A stretch of DNA of 64,000 nucleotides from Vibrio superstes (GCF_003569005.1 NZ_BCUR01000001.1:62001-126000), one strand, 5' to 3'; shown: positions 35,384-45,164, counted from the first letter of the stretch. Made by a program: numbers and translations. Notes: generated by a model not told the origin, from the sequence alone.

Positions 35384-36388
35384 ATGGATTTTCGATCCGA
35401 TACCGTTACACGCCCGACTCAAGCTATGCGAGACGCAATAGCAAACGCTCCGGTTGGAGATGATGTCTACGGAGATGATCCTACAGTCAACGAGCTAGAA
35501 GCGTGGGCCGCTAACACCCATGGTTTTGAAGCTGCCCTATTCACCTCATCTGGCACACAAGCGAACCTATTAGGGCTTATGGCGCATTGTGAGCGTGGTG
35601 ATGAATATCTATGTGGCCAACAAGCTCATAACTACAAATATGAAGCGGGTGGCGCGGCAGTACTGGGGTCGATTCAACCGCAACCAGTAATGAATGAACC
35701 CGACGGCACGCTTTGCTTCAAGAAGCTAGAAGCGGTCATTAAGCCAGAAGATTTCCACTTTGCACGCACCAAACTGCTGAGCCTAGAAAACACCATCAAC
35801 GGTAAGGTTCTGCCTTTATCCTATCTCGCTGAAGCAAGAGAGTTCGTCAATAAACACGGCCTTAAACTTCACTTAGATGGCGCACGAGTCTACAACGCAG
35901 CCGTAGCGTTAGATGTTGATATTAATGAGATTGCTAAGCACTTTGATACTATGACTATTTGCTTATCAAAGGGCCTATCTGCGCCTATCGGTTCACTACT
36001 ATTAGGTGACGCCGTCACAATAAATAAGGCACGCCGCATTCGTAAAATGCTAGGTGGCGGTATGCGCCAAGTGGGTTTACTTGCCGCGGCTGGCAAGCTC
36101 GCCCTAACAGAGCAGGTAGCCCAGCTAAAAGTGGATCATGAAAACGCGCAAAAGCTCGTCCACGGTCTCGCTAAATTGCCCGGTTTCTCAGTAAAACCAG
36201 AGCTAGTACAAACCAACATTGTGTTTGCCAAGCTCGACCAAGGTGTTGATATCGACAATATCGCTGCGAAGCTAGAAAAGGAAGGCATCACTATCACCCC
36301 TAGCAACCCCATCCGCTTTGTCACGCATAAGGATGTGAGCGCCGATGATATTGATGTGTTGCTAGAGAATTTATCTAACTATTTATAA
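35384..36388 (+). CDS. ltaE: Low-specificity L-threonine aldolase
   Basis: 334 residues (E. coli LtaE 333). MDFRSDTVTRPTQAMRDA is the family start; HLDGARVYNAAVAL and CLSKGLSAPIGSLL with the PLP-binding Lys196 are intact. It cleaves L-threonine and allo-threonine to glycine and acetaldehyde. It is co-transcribed with the Nudix gene. The TAA stop is also the first part of an 80-bp repeat array that fills the region to the next gene, so its mRNA 3' end carries the repeats. Confidence 0.96.
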   Translation: MDFRSDTVTRPTQAMRDAIANAPVGDDVYGDDPTVNELEAWAANTHGFEAALFTSSGTQANLLGLMAHCERGDEYLCGQQAHNYKYEAGGAAVLGSIQPQPVMNEPDGTLCFKKLEAVIKPEDFHFARTKLLSLENTINGKVLPLSYLAEAREFVNKHGLKLHLDGARVYNAAVALDVDINEIAKHFDTMTICLSKGLSAPIGSLLLGDAVTINKARRIRKMLGGGMRQVGLLAAAGKLALTEQVAQLKVDHENAQKLVHGLAKLPGFSVKPELVQTNIVFAKLDQGVDIDNIAAKLEKEGITITPSNPIRFVTHKDVSADDIDVLLENLSNYL

Positions 36389-37408
36389 AGACAAGTGGGA
36401 GTGACAAATAAGCGTCGTCTCCGAAGTCTTTTATCGGGGGCCTAGTTACCACTGCAGATTCCCGCGAAAGACAACTGGTAATAACGAATAACCGTCGTCC
36501 CCAAAATCTTTTATCAGGGACCTAGTTACCACTACAGATTCCCACTAAAGACACGTGGGAATGACGAATCACCGTCGTCCCCAAAATCTTTTATCGGGGG
36601 CCTAGTTACCACTGCAGATTCTCACTAAAGACACGTGGGAATGACGAATAACCGTCGTCCCCGAAGTCTTTTATCAGGTACCTAGTTACCACTGCAGATC
36701 CCCACTAAAGACAAGTGGGAACAACGAATAACCGTCGTCCCCGAAGTCTTTTATCGGGGACCTAATTATCACTGTAGATTCCCACTAAAAACACGTGGGA
36801 ATGACGAATAACCGTCGTCCCCGAAGTCTTTTATCGGGGACCTAGTTACCACTGCAGGCCCCCACTAAAGACAAATAGGAATAACGAATCACCGTCGTCC
36901 CCGAAGTCTTTTATCGGGGACCTAATTATCACTGTAGATTCCCACTAAAAACACGTGGGAATGACGAATAGCCGTCGTCCCCGAAGTCTTTTATTGGGGA
37001 CCTAGTTACCACTGCAGATTCCCACTAAAAACACGTGGGAATGACGAATCACCGTCGTCCCCGAAGTCTTGTATCGGGGACCTAGTTATCACTGCAGATT
37101 CCCACTAAAGACACGTGGGAATGACGAATAACCGTCGTCCGCAAAGTCTTTTATCGGGGACCTAGTTACCACTGCAGATTCCCACTAAAGACACGTGGGA
37201 ATGACGAATGACTATCGTCCCCGACGTCTTTTATCGGGGACCTAGTTACCACCGCAGATCACCACTAAAGACATGTGGGGTTGACGAATAACCGTCGTCC
37301 CCGAAGTCTTTTATCGGGGACCTAGTTACCACTGCAGATCCCACTAAAGACACGTGGGAATAACAAATAACCGTCGCCCCCGAAGACTTTTATCAGCGGC
37401 CTAGTAAA
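36386..37408. repeat. 80-bp tandem array of paired REP-like palindromes (BIME-like)
   Basis: Units start (at CCTAGTTACC or a variant) at 36441 and every 80 bases to 37321, twelve complete units with no length change except 79 in the last. Partial units fill both ends. Each unit holds two palindromes: GTCCCCGA-9-TCGGGGAC and ATTCCCAC-9-GTGGGAAT. Their loops (AGTCTTTTA and, reverse strand, GTGTCTTTA) show that they are the same element in opposite orientation. The array begins at the ltaE stop codon and ends about ten bases before the convergent helicase gene. Units at 36761 and 36921 share the variants CCTAATTATC and CTGTAG, evidence for duplication of a two-unit block. Confidence 0.95.
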
Positions 37409-37418
37409 CATGGAACTA

Positions 37419-38687
37419 TCAGCCGCGACTCTTACCTCGGTTCTTGTGTACACCCATTTTTGCTTTCATTTTGCGCTTTTCAGCGCTGCGACTGCGGCGG
37501 TGACCACCCGTTTCTTCAAGGACTTCAGATTCTGGGCTTGGTTCAAAGCCTGCTAGCCATTCTTGAGGGAGCTTTGCATCAAGCAATCTTTCAATCGCTT
37601 CTAGTAAATACTGCTCGTTGTGGCTCATTAAAGATACAGCGTGACCTTTGTTTCCTGCACGTCCACTACGGCCTATTCGGTGTATGTAGTCTTCAGCTTT
37701 ATACGGCATATCGAAGTTAATCACATGCTCAAGCTCTTTCACGTCAATGCCCCGTGCCGCAACGTCCGTTGCCACCAGCGCCCTCACCTTACCTATTTTA
37801 AAGTCATCTAGTGCGCGCTGCCTTGCTCCTTGGCTTTTATCACCATGCAAAGACGCCGCTTTGATTCCGTCCAATTTAAGCTCTTTTGCAACAGACTCAG
37901 CCCCTTCTTTCGTGCGGGTAAATACCAGTACCTGTTGCCAGTTTCTCGAGCCAATCAGGTACGAAAGTAGCTCTCGCTTGCGCTTCTTATCTACAGGATA
38001 AACAATTTGTTCGACAGCATCAGCGGTTGAGTTTGCAGGGCTGACTTCGACTTCAACAGGATTATCAAGGATCTTATAGGCTAGATTTTTTACGCCTTTT
38101 TTGAACGTTGCTGAGAAGAATAACGTTTGGCGATCAGGGCTGAGTTTTTGCAAAATACGTTTAATATCTGGCATAAAGCCCATGTCTAGCATGCGATCAG
38201 CTTCATCAAGCACTAGATATTTCGTATGTTGTAGAGTGAGTGTCTTATTAAACAAATGATCCAGTAAACGGCCTGGCGTGGCGATTAAGATGTCACACCC
38301 CTTGTTTAGGTTATTCGCCTGCACGCTAAAGCTAGTACCGCCATACACAACCACCGTTTTCACTTCAGTTGGCTCAGCGTATTGCGTAATAGCGTCAAAT
38401 ACCTGCTGAGCTAGCTCTCGTGTTGGCACGAGAACCAATGCCTTTACCTTGCAGGGTGATTGAGTGTTATGAACGCTCACCTGACCCATCAAATTTTGAA
38501 TAATAGGTAGACCAAATGCTGCGGTTTTACCTGTGCCTGTTTGCGCTGCTGCGAGTACGTCTCGCCCCTCAAGAACATGAGGAATTCCCTCAAGTTGAAC
38601 GGGGGTAGGAGTGACAAAGTTCAGCTTATCTAGCTGCTCAACGAGAATAGCATCAAGGCCAAGTGCAGCAAATTGTGATGAAGACAT
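37419..38687 (-). CDS. DEAD-box RNA helicase, RhlE-like
   Basis: 422 residues. Q motif region FVTPTPVQLEGIPHVL; motif [10 protein letters not shown]; Ia PTRELAQQV; Ib TPGRLLDH; motif [42 protein letters not shown]. The last 40 residues are basic and short. It unwinds RNA duplexes using ATP and probably acts in ribosome assembly or RNA decay. A second, longer RhlE-like helicase is encoded at 45336. The 80-bp repeat array lies at its 3' end. acpH lies 39 bases upstream on the same strand. Confidence 0.92.
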   Translation of the reverse strand: MSSSQFAALGLDAILVEQLDKLNFVTPTPVQLEGIPHVLEGRDVLAAAQTGTGKTAAFGLPIIQNLMGQVSVHNTQSPCKVKALVLVPTRELAQQVFDAITQYAEPTEVKTVVVYGGTSFSVQANNLNKGCDILIATPGRLLDHLFNKTLTLQHTKYLVLDEADRMLDMGFMPDIKRILQKLSPDRQTLFFSATFKKGVKNLAYKILDNPVEVEVSPANSTADAVEQIVYPVDKKRKRELLSYLIGSRNWQQVLVFTRTKEGAESVAKELKLDGIKAASLHGDKSQGARQRALDDFKIGKVRALVATDVAARGIDVKELEHVINFDMPYKAEDYIHRIGRSGRAGNKGHAVSLMSHNEQYLLEAIERLLDAKLPQEWLAGFEPSPESEVLEETGGHRRSRSAEKRKMKAKMGVHKNRGKSRG

Positions 38688-38726
38688 AGGTAATTCCGTA
38701 CTGTTTGGTCATTTTAGGGCGTGAGT

Positions 38727-39311
38727 CTACTCGAATTTAGTTTCAGTTACAGCCTCTATTACGTCTGGATAAAAATCGATAAACACCTGATCTAATTGTT
38801 TATAGTGCTTCTCTAACGTTTCAAAGCAATCGGCTAGCGGTCCCATACGCGGGCTTCGGTTTGACATCCGCGCCAATGCATAACCAATATTATCCAGATC
38901 TCTGTAGGAATCTATCCAGCGATTATCCCACATTGAGCTGATCACGCGCTCATATTGTTCAGGCAAAGACGCTTCAACACACAGAGGATGAGTAGCTTGC
39001 TGGGCTTGATCGCAAAAGTGTTCTAGGGAGTTTTCATGAAATTTGTCCCAATGATTGGCGAGACAATGATCCCAAAACACATCCAAAGCTATGGGCGAAA
39101 AGCGTCTCGTTGCGCCAAATAATGGCTTTATCTCAGCAATTAACGGGTGACTGTCGGTAAAGCTATCAACAAAACGATGTATGCGAATGCCTCGCGTTAT
39201 TTCTTGAGGGAAACGCCCTTCTGGGTTTCCGCGTACAAAATCTCCGAGAAGATTGCCTAGAAGACTGCTATTGCTTGCATCCGCAAGATGCAGGTGACCT
39301 AAGAAATTCAT
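38727..39311 (-). CDS. acpH: Acyl carrier protein phosphodiesterase
   Basis: 194 residues starting MNFLGHLHLADASNSSLLGN, followed by LLGDFVRG and the IHRFVDSFTDSHP and WDHCLANHW segments of the HD-like AcpH family (E. coli AcpH 193). It removes 4'-phosphopantetheine from holo-ACP. It lies 3 bases after an AraC-type regulator gene on the same strand and before the helicase, so the three may share a transcript. Confidence 0.93.
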   Translation of the reverse strand: MNFLGHLHLADASNSSLLGNLLGDFVRGNPEGRFPQEITRGIRIHRFVDSFTDSHPLIAEIKPLFGATRRFSPIALDVFWDHCLANHWDKFHENSLEHFCDQAQQATHPLCVEASLPEQYERVISSMWDNRWIDSYRDLDNIGYALARMSNRSPRMGPLADCFETLEKHYKQLDQVFIDFYPDVIEAVTETKFE

Positions 39312-39314
39312 ACA

Positions 39315-40238
39315 TTAACTCGCAGAAGTCTTTGCGTCTGACTCTCTAAAGCGTTTTCGATATTCTCGTGGTGAGCATCCAAAATATTTTCTAAACCTAT
39401 GTGTAAAGTTATAGGGATCATTGTAGCCCAGTCGCTGAGCTATCAAAGCGATTGCCCAGTCTTCATAGCGTAGAAGATCCGTCGCTTTATCCATACGCAG
39501 CTGAATAAGCTTACTTCTTGGGGGCATCCCATATAGGGATTTGCACACTCGATTAAGCTGTTCCTGACTAATAAAGCACCTCTCGGCAATCGACTTAACC
39601 GTCCAATCATGATGCAGCTGTGCTTCTATATCGTTAAATGTGGTTTGCACTCGAATCGCAGAGCTATACGGCTTTGCTTCAAACCGAGCCAAGATCCGGC
39701 TTACCTCACTAATTAAAAGGCGTCGATATGCAGGTCTGCCATTGATCTCCAAGTGAAGTAGGTTCATTAGCGACCATACCTGTTCGCTAGATTCAAACGG
39801 CATCACTGCTTGACCCCCGGAGATCAGATCATCCCATTTAGGAAGTTTCTCTAGCAATATCCACACCATCTTCCAGTGGCTGAAGTCTGGGTGCAGCTCA
39901 AAACGATAAGGTAAGCCTGCAGGTAACACGGTCAAACTGTACGGTTTGAGCTCTTTGACAAACTCTGGCGTGATTAGCACGCCACTACCTTCTAAGGTCA
40001 CTAGCAGAGTATGAATGCCAATACCTTCACGCTCGATTTCATAGCCTGCCTCTAGGTCAGCTAAACCAGCCATAAAGTAGCCACTTTCACCGAGCTCAGG
40101 AATATCCGTGTTGGTTAGAAACCGTTCTTTACACTTATCGCTTAAATAGACTTTGTCTGACCACTCACTTTTAGGTGAAAAGAGTTGCATGACAGATTTG
40201 CACAGGTTTTGGCTTTCTTTGAACATGCCTTTATCCAT
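39315..40238 (-). CDS. AraC-family transcriptional regulator
   Basis: 307 residues. N-terminal cupin-like ligand domain (about 50-170: LLVTLEGSGVLITPEFV, LPAGLPYRFELHPDF) and C-terminal double helix-turn-helix (about 200-300), with the characteristic ALIAQRLGYNDPYNFTHRF and FGCSPREYRKRF. The ligand is unknown; the layout resembles sugar-responsive AraC proteins. It is divergent from a MATE pump gene, with a 41-base gap between starts, so control of that pump is plausible. The ribosome site before ATG 40238 is weak. Confidence 0.9.
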   Translation of the reverse strand: MDKGMFKESQNLCKSVMQLFSPKSEWSDKVYLSDKCKERFLTNTDIPELGESGYFMAGLADLEAGYEIEREGIGIHTLLVTLEGSGVLITPEFVKELKPYSLTVLPAGLPYRFELHPDFSHWKMVWILLEKLPKWDDLISGGQAVMPFESSEQVWSLMNLLHLEINGRPAYRRLLISEVSRILARFEAKPYSSAIRVQTTFNDIEAQLHHDWTVKSIAERCFISQEQLNRVCKSLYGMPPRSKLIQLRMDKATDLLRYEDWAIALIAQRLGYNDPYNFTHRFRKYFGCSPREYRKRFRESDAKTSAS

Positions 40239-40279
40239 TCAGTGTGGCTATAGTTACCCTGATTTTCGGGGAGGTTATT

Positions 40280-41662
40280 ATGTCAAGTCAAAAGCAAAAT
40301 GTTGCAAGTGTGAATTCCATGCCAAATGGTTTTTTCTCTAAGGTTGCACGCCTCGCCGTACCTGTCGCTTTACAAAGTGCGCTAGTGGCTATGTTGCAGC
40401 TAGCAGACGTTCTCATGGTAAGTGATTTAGGTAAAGAGGCACCAGCCGCTGTAGGGATCGCCACTAAATGGCATTTTGTCATTATCATGGTCTCTGCGGG
40501 TATCGCCACTGCAAACGGCATCCTTGTTGCACAATATTGGGGACGCCGAGACGCAAGCTCTGCCAAAACGGTTAATATGCTAGCGCTGAAGTATGGCACC
40601 TGGCTGATGGTTCCGCTCACCTTTATTATTACGGTTTTCTCTGGCTACATTATGCTACTGCAAACCAGTGATCCTGACGTTATAAGCCTAGGTTCCACCT
40701 ATTTGTGGTACAGCATACCTGTGCTGGTGCTAACACACTGGATCATTGTTGCAGAATCTAGCCTTCGCAGTTCAGGCAATGCAATGCTGCCTCTTTATTT
40801 AGGCGCGGCAACGGTCTTCTTAAATATTGGCTTGAATTTTTGGCTAATCAAGGGCGGCATGGGCCTTGAACCTATGGGCGTTGCAGGAGCCGCTTTAGCG
40901 ACCTCGATTGCACGGATCTTCCAAGTCGTCGCTATCCTTTATGCCCTGTTCAAGATAAACCACTGGTTAATAAAATCAGACGTGTTGCCAAACCCACAAA
41001 GGTTAGCAACGTCATTTCGTAAATTGGCGATTCCATCAACCGCTAATACCATCATCTGGGGTATGGGTACCCTATCCTATCAGGTGATATTCGGGCATAT
41101 GGGCACTACAGAGCTAGCGGTATTCAGTATGCTCGGTCCTTTTGAAGGCTTGTGTTATTCAGCCTTCTTTGGAGTGGCAATTGCGTGTGCGGTTCTCATT
41201 GGACAATCTTTGGGCAATGACGAATTCGATGAAGCCCGAAACATGGCAAATTGGTTTATCAAAACGATTTTTGGTTGCTCAGTCGTGCTTGCATTAATGG
41301 TCTTTTTGTTCAGAGAGTCTATTTTGGTTGGCCTTAATCTACACCAACCAGAGCTTTATGAACTGGCATCCCCAGCGATTATGGTATTCACCGTATTGCT
41401 CGGCATTCGCATGCTTAATATGGTGATTATTGTCGGGATCTTGAAAGCAGGCGGAGAGAACTCGTTCTGTTTGAGGATGGACTTTATCGCAATGTGGATG
41501 GTGGGTATTCCATGCCTTGCGTGGGGAGCATTCATCGCAGGATGGAGCTTTGAATATGTTTACGCATTAATGCTCACTGAAGAAATAGTTAAGCTTGCGC
41601 TGTGTTTCCACCGGTTCTTGAAGCGCATATGGATAAAGAACCTGACACTCTCACCAGCATAA
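40280..41662 (+). CDS. MATE-family multidrug efflux transporter
   Basis: 460 residues from ATG 40280, chosen because GGGAGG lies five bases upstream; the frame extends 12 codons earlier without support. About 12 membrane helices; VALQSALVAMLQLADVLMVS and the GILVAQYWGRRD and GQSLGNDEFDEA motifs occur in both halves, typical of MATE (NorM-like) Na+ or H+ driven exporters. Substrate is unknown. It is divergent from the AraC-type regulator and followed by a strong terminator. Confidence 0.92.
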   Translation: MSSQKQNVASVNSMPNGFFSKVARLAVPVALQSALVAMLQLADVLMVSDLGKEAPAAVGIATKWHFVIIMVSAGIATANGILVAQYWGRRDASSAKTVNMLALKYGTWLMVPLTFIITVFSGYIMLLQTSDPDVISLGSTYLWYSIPVLVLTHWIIVAESSLRSSGNAMLPLYLGAATVFLNIGLNFWLIKGGMGLEPMGVAGAALATSIARIFQVVAILYALFKINHWLIKSDVLPNPQRLATSFRKLAIPSTANTIIWGMGTLSYQVIFGHMGTTELAVFSMLGPFEGLCYSAFFGVAIACAVLIGQSLGNDEFDEARNMANWFIKTIFGCSVVLALMVFLFRESILVGLNLHQPELYELASPAIMVFTVLLGIRMLNMVIIVGILKAGGENSFCLRMDFIAMWMVGIPCLAWGAFIAGWSFEYVYALMLTEEIVKLALCFHRFLKRIWIKNLTLSPA

Positions 41663-41677
41663 CCTTAGAAATACCAC

Positions 41678-41703
41678 CGCCCATCTTTACGATGGGCGTT
41701 TTT
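41678..41703 (+). terminator. Terminator after the MATE transporter
   Basis: CGCCCATC (41678-41685) pairs with GATGGGCG (41691-41698) around TTTAC, followed by TTTTT. Confidence 0.93.
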
Positions 41704-41740
41704 AAGCAGAATAGTTATAAACCCTTGTCGTCATAAACAG

Positions 41741-42298
41741 CTAATCAAACAGCTCAATCACCAACTTATTGTCCTTGATAGCCATACTGGGCTCAGCGGA
41801 TTTAATTAAAGCCTCTTGAACGACATTACTATCAAGCTTGTAAACGGGCTGCTGCGATAAACCATAGCCAATCATCGACACCGCAGGTTTTAAAAGTTGT
41901 TTAATCTCTGGAGCTAAGCGCTGATCGCCCTTCTCGTTAAACTGCTCTAGACGTATCGACTTTAAAAATACCTCACCACTTTGCGCGTCATACTCAGGGA
42001 CAGCGCTAAATTCTAAATCCAAATCTAGGCTTTGGTTTTGATTTCCCCACATTTGAATGTTTGCCAGGGTACTGGCAAATACGGACACTCGATCCACATC
42101 TGCCCGCCCGATTCTTACCTCTAGATCATCCACCGACACTTGAGCATAAAGCAGATTCTCAACGCCTACAGACTGCTCAAAACTCACATTGTCCTGCAGA
42201 TAGTTGGTCATTTCTTTTTCGGTAATGCTGTAACTAGCACAACCACTCACAAGCAGCCCTAAGCCAACAACACATCCTTGTAGCCATTTTTTAATCAT
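41741..42298 (-). CDS. DUF1439 (YceB-like) lipoprotein
   Basis: 185 residues. The lipoprotein signal MIKKWLQGCVVGLGLLVSGC has lipobox LVSGC (Cys20). The remainder, with YSITEKEMTNYL and the ending AIKDNKLVIELFD, has the pattern of the DUF1439/YceB family, whose TULIP-like fold suggests lipid binding. It is monocistronic, and it is convergent with the MATE gene. Confidence 0.82.
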   Translation of the reverse strand: MIKKWLQGCVVGLGLLVSGCASYSITEKEMTNYLQDNVSFEQSVGVENLLYAQVSVDDLEVRIGRADVDRVSVFASTLANIQMWGNQNQSLDLDLEFSAVPEYDAQSGEVFLKSIRLEQFNEKGDQRLAPEIKQLLKPAVSMIGYGLSQQPVYKLDSNVVQEALIKSAEPSMAIKDNKLVIELFD

Positions 42299-42544
42299 GA
42301 ACTTGAGCTCTCATAGAGTAATTAAACCTAACTAGAGCTAAGAGTGAAACCTCATTTGAGTCAAGTTTTCTTTCACTCCTCACTCTTGCAACCTCCTAAG
42401 ACCTCATCCTTTGACTGTTACTAAAAAAGATAAAGTCATTAACATTTACGCAACCAAAGTCACACTCCACAAGAGTTTGTATTGATCCACCTGATTAGAC
42501 CAGTATATTGTTTGTTACAACCATGCAACATATAGGTGTTATGT

Positions 42545-43366
42545 ATGCACATAGATGAGCTTTTAAATATGGCCGAGCGGTGCGTTTCCGGCAACACGAG
42601 CATGGTCGTGTCCCCGCATTGGTCTCAGGGGGATAGCGTGTTTGGCGGACTGACCGCCGCGCTGTTGTTCCACGTAACCTCTCCCCTTGCCACTCTAGGT
42701 AGACCCCTTTATTCAGTTAAGACCAATTTTATTAGCTCGCTACTTATCGACCAGCCGTTTACCTTTGAAATAGAGTTGCTACATGAAGATAGTAGACACT
42801 CTAAAGTGACAGGGCGCATAGTGCAAAATGACGAGGTTGTAGTGGTTCAACACTCTTGTTTTGGTCAGGAAACAATGGCAAATGCTTCTTTATCGAGTCA
42901 CCCTCAGCAAACACCAGCGCTACCGTGTGTAGGACAACTTCCCAAGTTCAATGGTCAAGCGACAGATATCACAGCGAGTAACCTTCTTACTTACACTCAA
43001 CAAGTTGATTTCGCTATAGCGAAATCGCCTCAACCCAGTACCACTAAAGATGTTTCTCATAATCACGGGTGGATGAAGCTAAGAACCTCACCAATGCGAA
43101 CCACTGGGGCTCATCTTATCTGCCTCATTGACGCATGGCCGACGCACTCGTGCTCAGAAATGAATGCTCCAAAATCCGGTACTATCATGATGTGGAACTT
43201 AGAATTTCCCGCTGCCAATCATGAAGATCTAGGTACGCAGTGGTTTGCCTATCAATCAGACATAAGAAAGATGGCTGGAGGTTATGCTCACGTTGAGGCG
43301 AATATCTGGAGTGAAGACAATCGACTAGTAGCAATTAGTCGTCAGAGTGTTGATTTAGCAGGTTAA
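42545..43366 (+). CDS. Thioesterase-superfamily (TesB-like double hotdog) protein
   Basis: 273 residues from ATG 42545 (ATAGG eight bases upstream; the GTG three codons earlier is less likely). The N-terminal half HWSQGDSVFGGLTAALLFHV and the FISSLLIDQPFTFEIELLHE strand, and the C-terminal MWNLEFPAANHEDLG and WFAYQSDIRKMAGGYAHVE, match the acyl-CoA thioesterase 4HBT_3 family. The usual catalytic Asp/Gln/Thr set cannot be verified by eye. It probably acts on acyl-CoA in the cytoplasm. It stands alone. Confidence 0.78.
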   Translation: MHIDELLNMAERCVSGNTSMVVSPHWSQGDSVFGGLTAALLFHVTSPLATLGRPLYSVKTNFISSLLIDQPFTFEIELLHEDSRHSKVTGRIVQNDEVVVVQHSCFGQETMANASLSSHPQQTPALPCVGQLPKFNGQATDITASNLLTYTQQVDFAIAKSPQPSTTKDVSHNHGWMKLRTSPMRTTGAHLICLIDAWPTHSCSEMNAPKSGTIMMWNLEFPAANHEDLGTQWFAYQSDIRKMAGGYAHVEANIWSEDNRLVAISRQSVDLAG

Positions 43367-43492
43367 ATTTAACGTTTGCACATAGTATTGTTCAAGTATT
43401 AGGCAAGTAGCCGCAATGTAAGTTTCAGTTTTATGACGTCTAGGTTAAGCGCGCTACAATACCGGCCCATGAATTAGGAGCGAAGCTAGACG

Positions 43493-44230
43493 ATGCAATT
43501 GCAATACTGGAAAAATAATAGAGCTGGGCTGCTCATCTTGGGCGGATTTTTGCTCGCTATCGGACTACTATCAAGCGTAATCCCTAACATCGACTTACTC
43601 AGTCCTGAATCAAACTACGTTGGCGCTATCCTTACCTATCTCACCTACTCTGCTGGCTCACAGGGGTTTCTTATTACTTTGGCCTTTTTTGTTGTCATAA
43701 CTGCGCTCGGCACCGCTAACAAGAAGCAACTCTTGCTATTGATGATCCAGCTAGGTGTTCTATTGGTGCTCTCTTTTGCGGCAAAAACAGCGATGAAAGA
43801 GTTAACACAAAGCCCTCGCCCGTATACCGAGGCACTGACCCAGTTAAACCTGGTTGATTCTCCAAGTCGCTTTTACACGCTCGATTTCCCTACACAAAAT
43901 AGCATCATAGAGCTCGCATCTGAAAAGGTCTCTCACTGGCGAACCATTCACTGGCAGGGTGAAACGGATTATTCGTTTCCATCGGGTCATACTGTATTCG
44001 TGGCTTTATGTCTGTTCTTCTTTGGCGGTTTATTCGTGAAACGAAAACAATACCTAATGCTAGGCATTGTTTTCGCTTGGGGTCTCGCGGTCGCCTATAG
44101 CCGGTTATGGCTGGGAATGCATCGTCCAGAAGACCTGATCGGCTCAAGCGTAGTCGTTGCTGTTATCGCCACATTGATACCTGCGCCGATATCTATACCT
44201 AATCAAGCCAACCGCTCTCAGCCGAACTAG
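43493..44230 (+). CDS. pgpB: PAP2-family phosphatase, PgpB-like
   Basis: 245 residues with six hydrophobic segments. The three PAP2 signatures are present: KTAMKELTQSPRP (KxxxxxxRP), FPSGHTVF (PSGH) and SRLWLGMHRPEDLIGSSVV (SRxxxxxHxxxD). Length and the PYTEALTQ loop fit PgpB, which removes phosphate from phosphatidylglycerol phosphate and undecaprenyl pyrophosphate at the inner membrane. Convergent with the HDAC-like gene, 16 bases apart. Confidence 0.9.
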   Translation: MQLQYWKNNRAGLLILGGFLLAIGLLSSVIPNIDLLSPESNYVGAILTYLTYSAGSQGFLITLAFFVVITALGTANKKQLLLLMIQLGVLLVLSFAAKTAMKELTQSPRPYTEALTQLNLVDSPSRFYTLDFPTQNSIIELASEKVSHWRTIHWQGETDYSFPSGHTVFVALCLFFFGGLFVKRKQYLMLGIVFAWGLAVAYSRLWLGMHRPEDLIGSSVVVAVIATLIPAPISIPNQANRSQPN

Positions 44231-44246
44231 AGTAATCGGACTCTAT

Positions 44247-45164
44247 CTAGATGAGATCCAATGCAGCCTTAAACAGCTGCATATGGATGGGTATAAGGTC
44301 GCAATGATCACTGCGATAGCCCCCACCGACTACCGCAGCAACGGGAATGCTGCGCTCCGTTGCAATCTCAAGCATTAATCGATCCCTTTGATAGATAGCC
44401 TCAGTGCTAACTTCAAGAAAGCCGAGCTCATCCCCCTCGTGAATATCCACACCTGCGTCATATAAAATAAGATCAGGTCGATAAAGATTCACCGCCATTT
44501 CAACCACTGAGGTAAACGAAGCCAAAAATTCCTCGTCTGTAGTTCCCCTCGCCAATGGGACATCGATATCTGAGCTTGGCTTGCGAGCTGGAAAGTTCTT
44601 CTCACAATGAAAAGATACTGTCGTAATATCTGGGTTATCAGCACATAAGGTGGCGGTACCATCGCCATGATGCACATCGCTATCAATGATCATGACCGAA
44701 TCGACATCAGGGTGCTTTAGTGCTTCATTGGCTGCGACCACTAAGTCATTAAACAGGCAAAAACCACTACCGTAGTGCGCATGTGCGTGGTGATAGCCAC
44801 CGCTAAGGTGTATCGCCACACCCTCTTCAATGGCTTTTTGCGCCGTCATTACGGTTCCAGCCGTTGAGGTCAGCGTTCTTTTAATTAATTGCTCACTCCA
44901 GGGAAAACCGATGCGACGCATTTTAAGCGCAGGCAGGCCTCCAGCAACGAGCTGATTGATGTAATCTAAGTCATGACATTGTGAGACAGTGCCTATAGAT
45001 AAAGGCTCGGGTTGGTAGAAGCACACACGCTCTACGCCTATTCCCCTTTGTCGCAACTCTAGATCCACGGCCTCATACAGCAGCTTATATTTCATGATCG
45101 GATAACGATGCCCATCGGGAAGAGGCAGATCTGAATAGATAGGGTGATAAATTAATGGCAGCAT
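44247..45164 (-). CDS. Histone-deacetylase-superfamily protein
   Basis: 305 residues. GYHHAHAHYGSGFCLFND is the active-site His pair and tyrosine-glycine block; MIIDSDVHHGDGTA binds zinc (Asp and His); DAGVDIHEGDELG and VVGGGY complete the catalytic set. Bacterial members include acetoin-utilization and acetylpolyamine amidohydrolase enzymes; the substrate here is not known. The gene is divergent from rhlE. Confidence 0.9.
   Translation of the reverse strand: MLPLIYHPIYSDLPLPDGHRYPIMKYKLLYEAVDLELRQRGIGVERVCFYQPEPLSIGTVSQCHDLDYINQLVAGGLPALKMRRIGFPWSEQLIKRTLTSTAGTVMTAQKAIEEGVAIHLSGGYHHAHAHYGSGFCLFNDLVVAANEALKHPDVDSVMIIDSDVHHGDGTATLCADNPDITTVSFHCEKNFPARKPSSDIDVPLARGTTDEEFLASFTSVVEMAVNLYRPDLILYDAGVDIHEGDELGFLEVSTEAIYQRDRLMLEIATERSIPVAAVVGGGYRSDHCDLIPIHMQLFKAALDLI

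Noticed and set aside
36386..37408. CRISPR array or integron attC (VCR-like) array
   Set aside because: Units are contiguous, with no unique spacers of constant size and no cas or integrase gene next to them. The palindromes do not show the attC core sites. A REP-pair array explains the structure.
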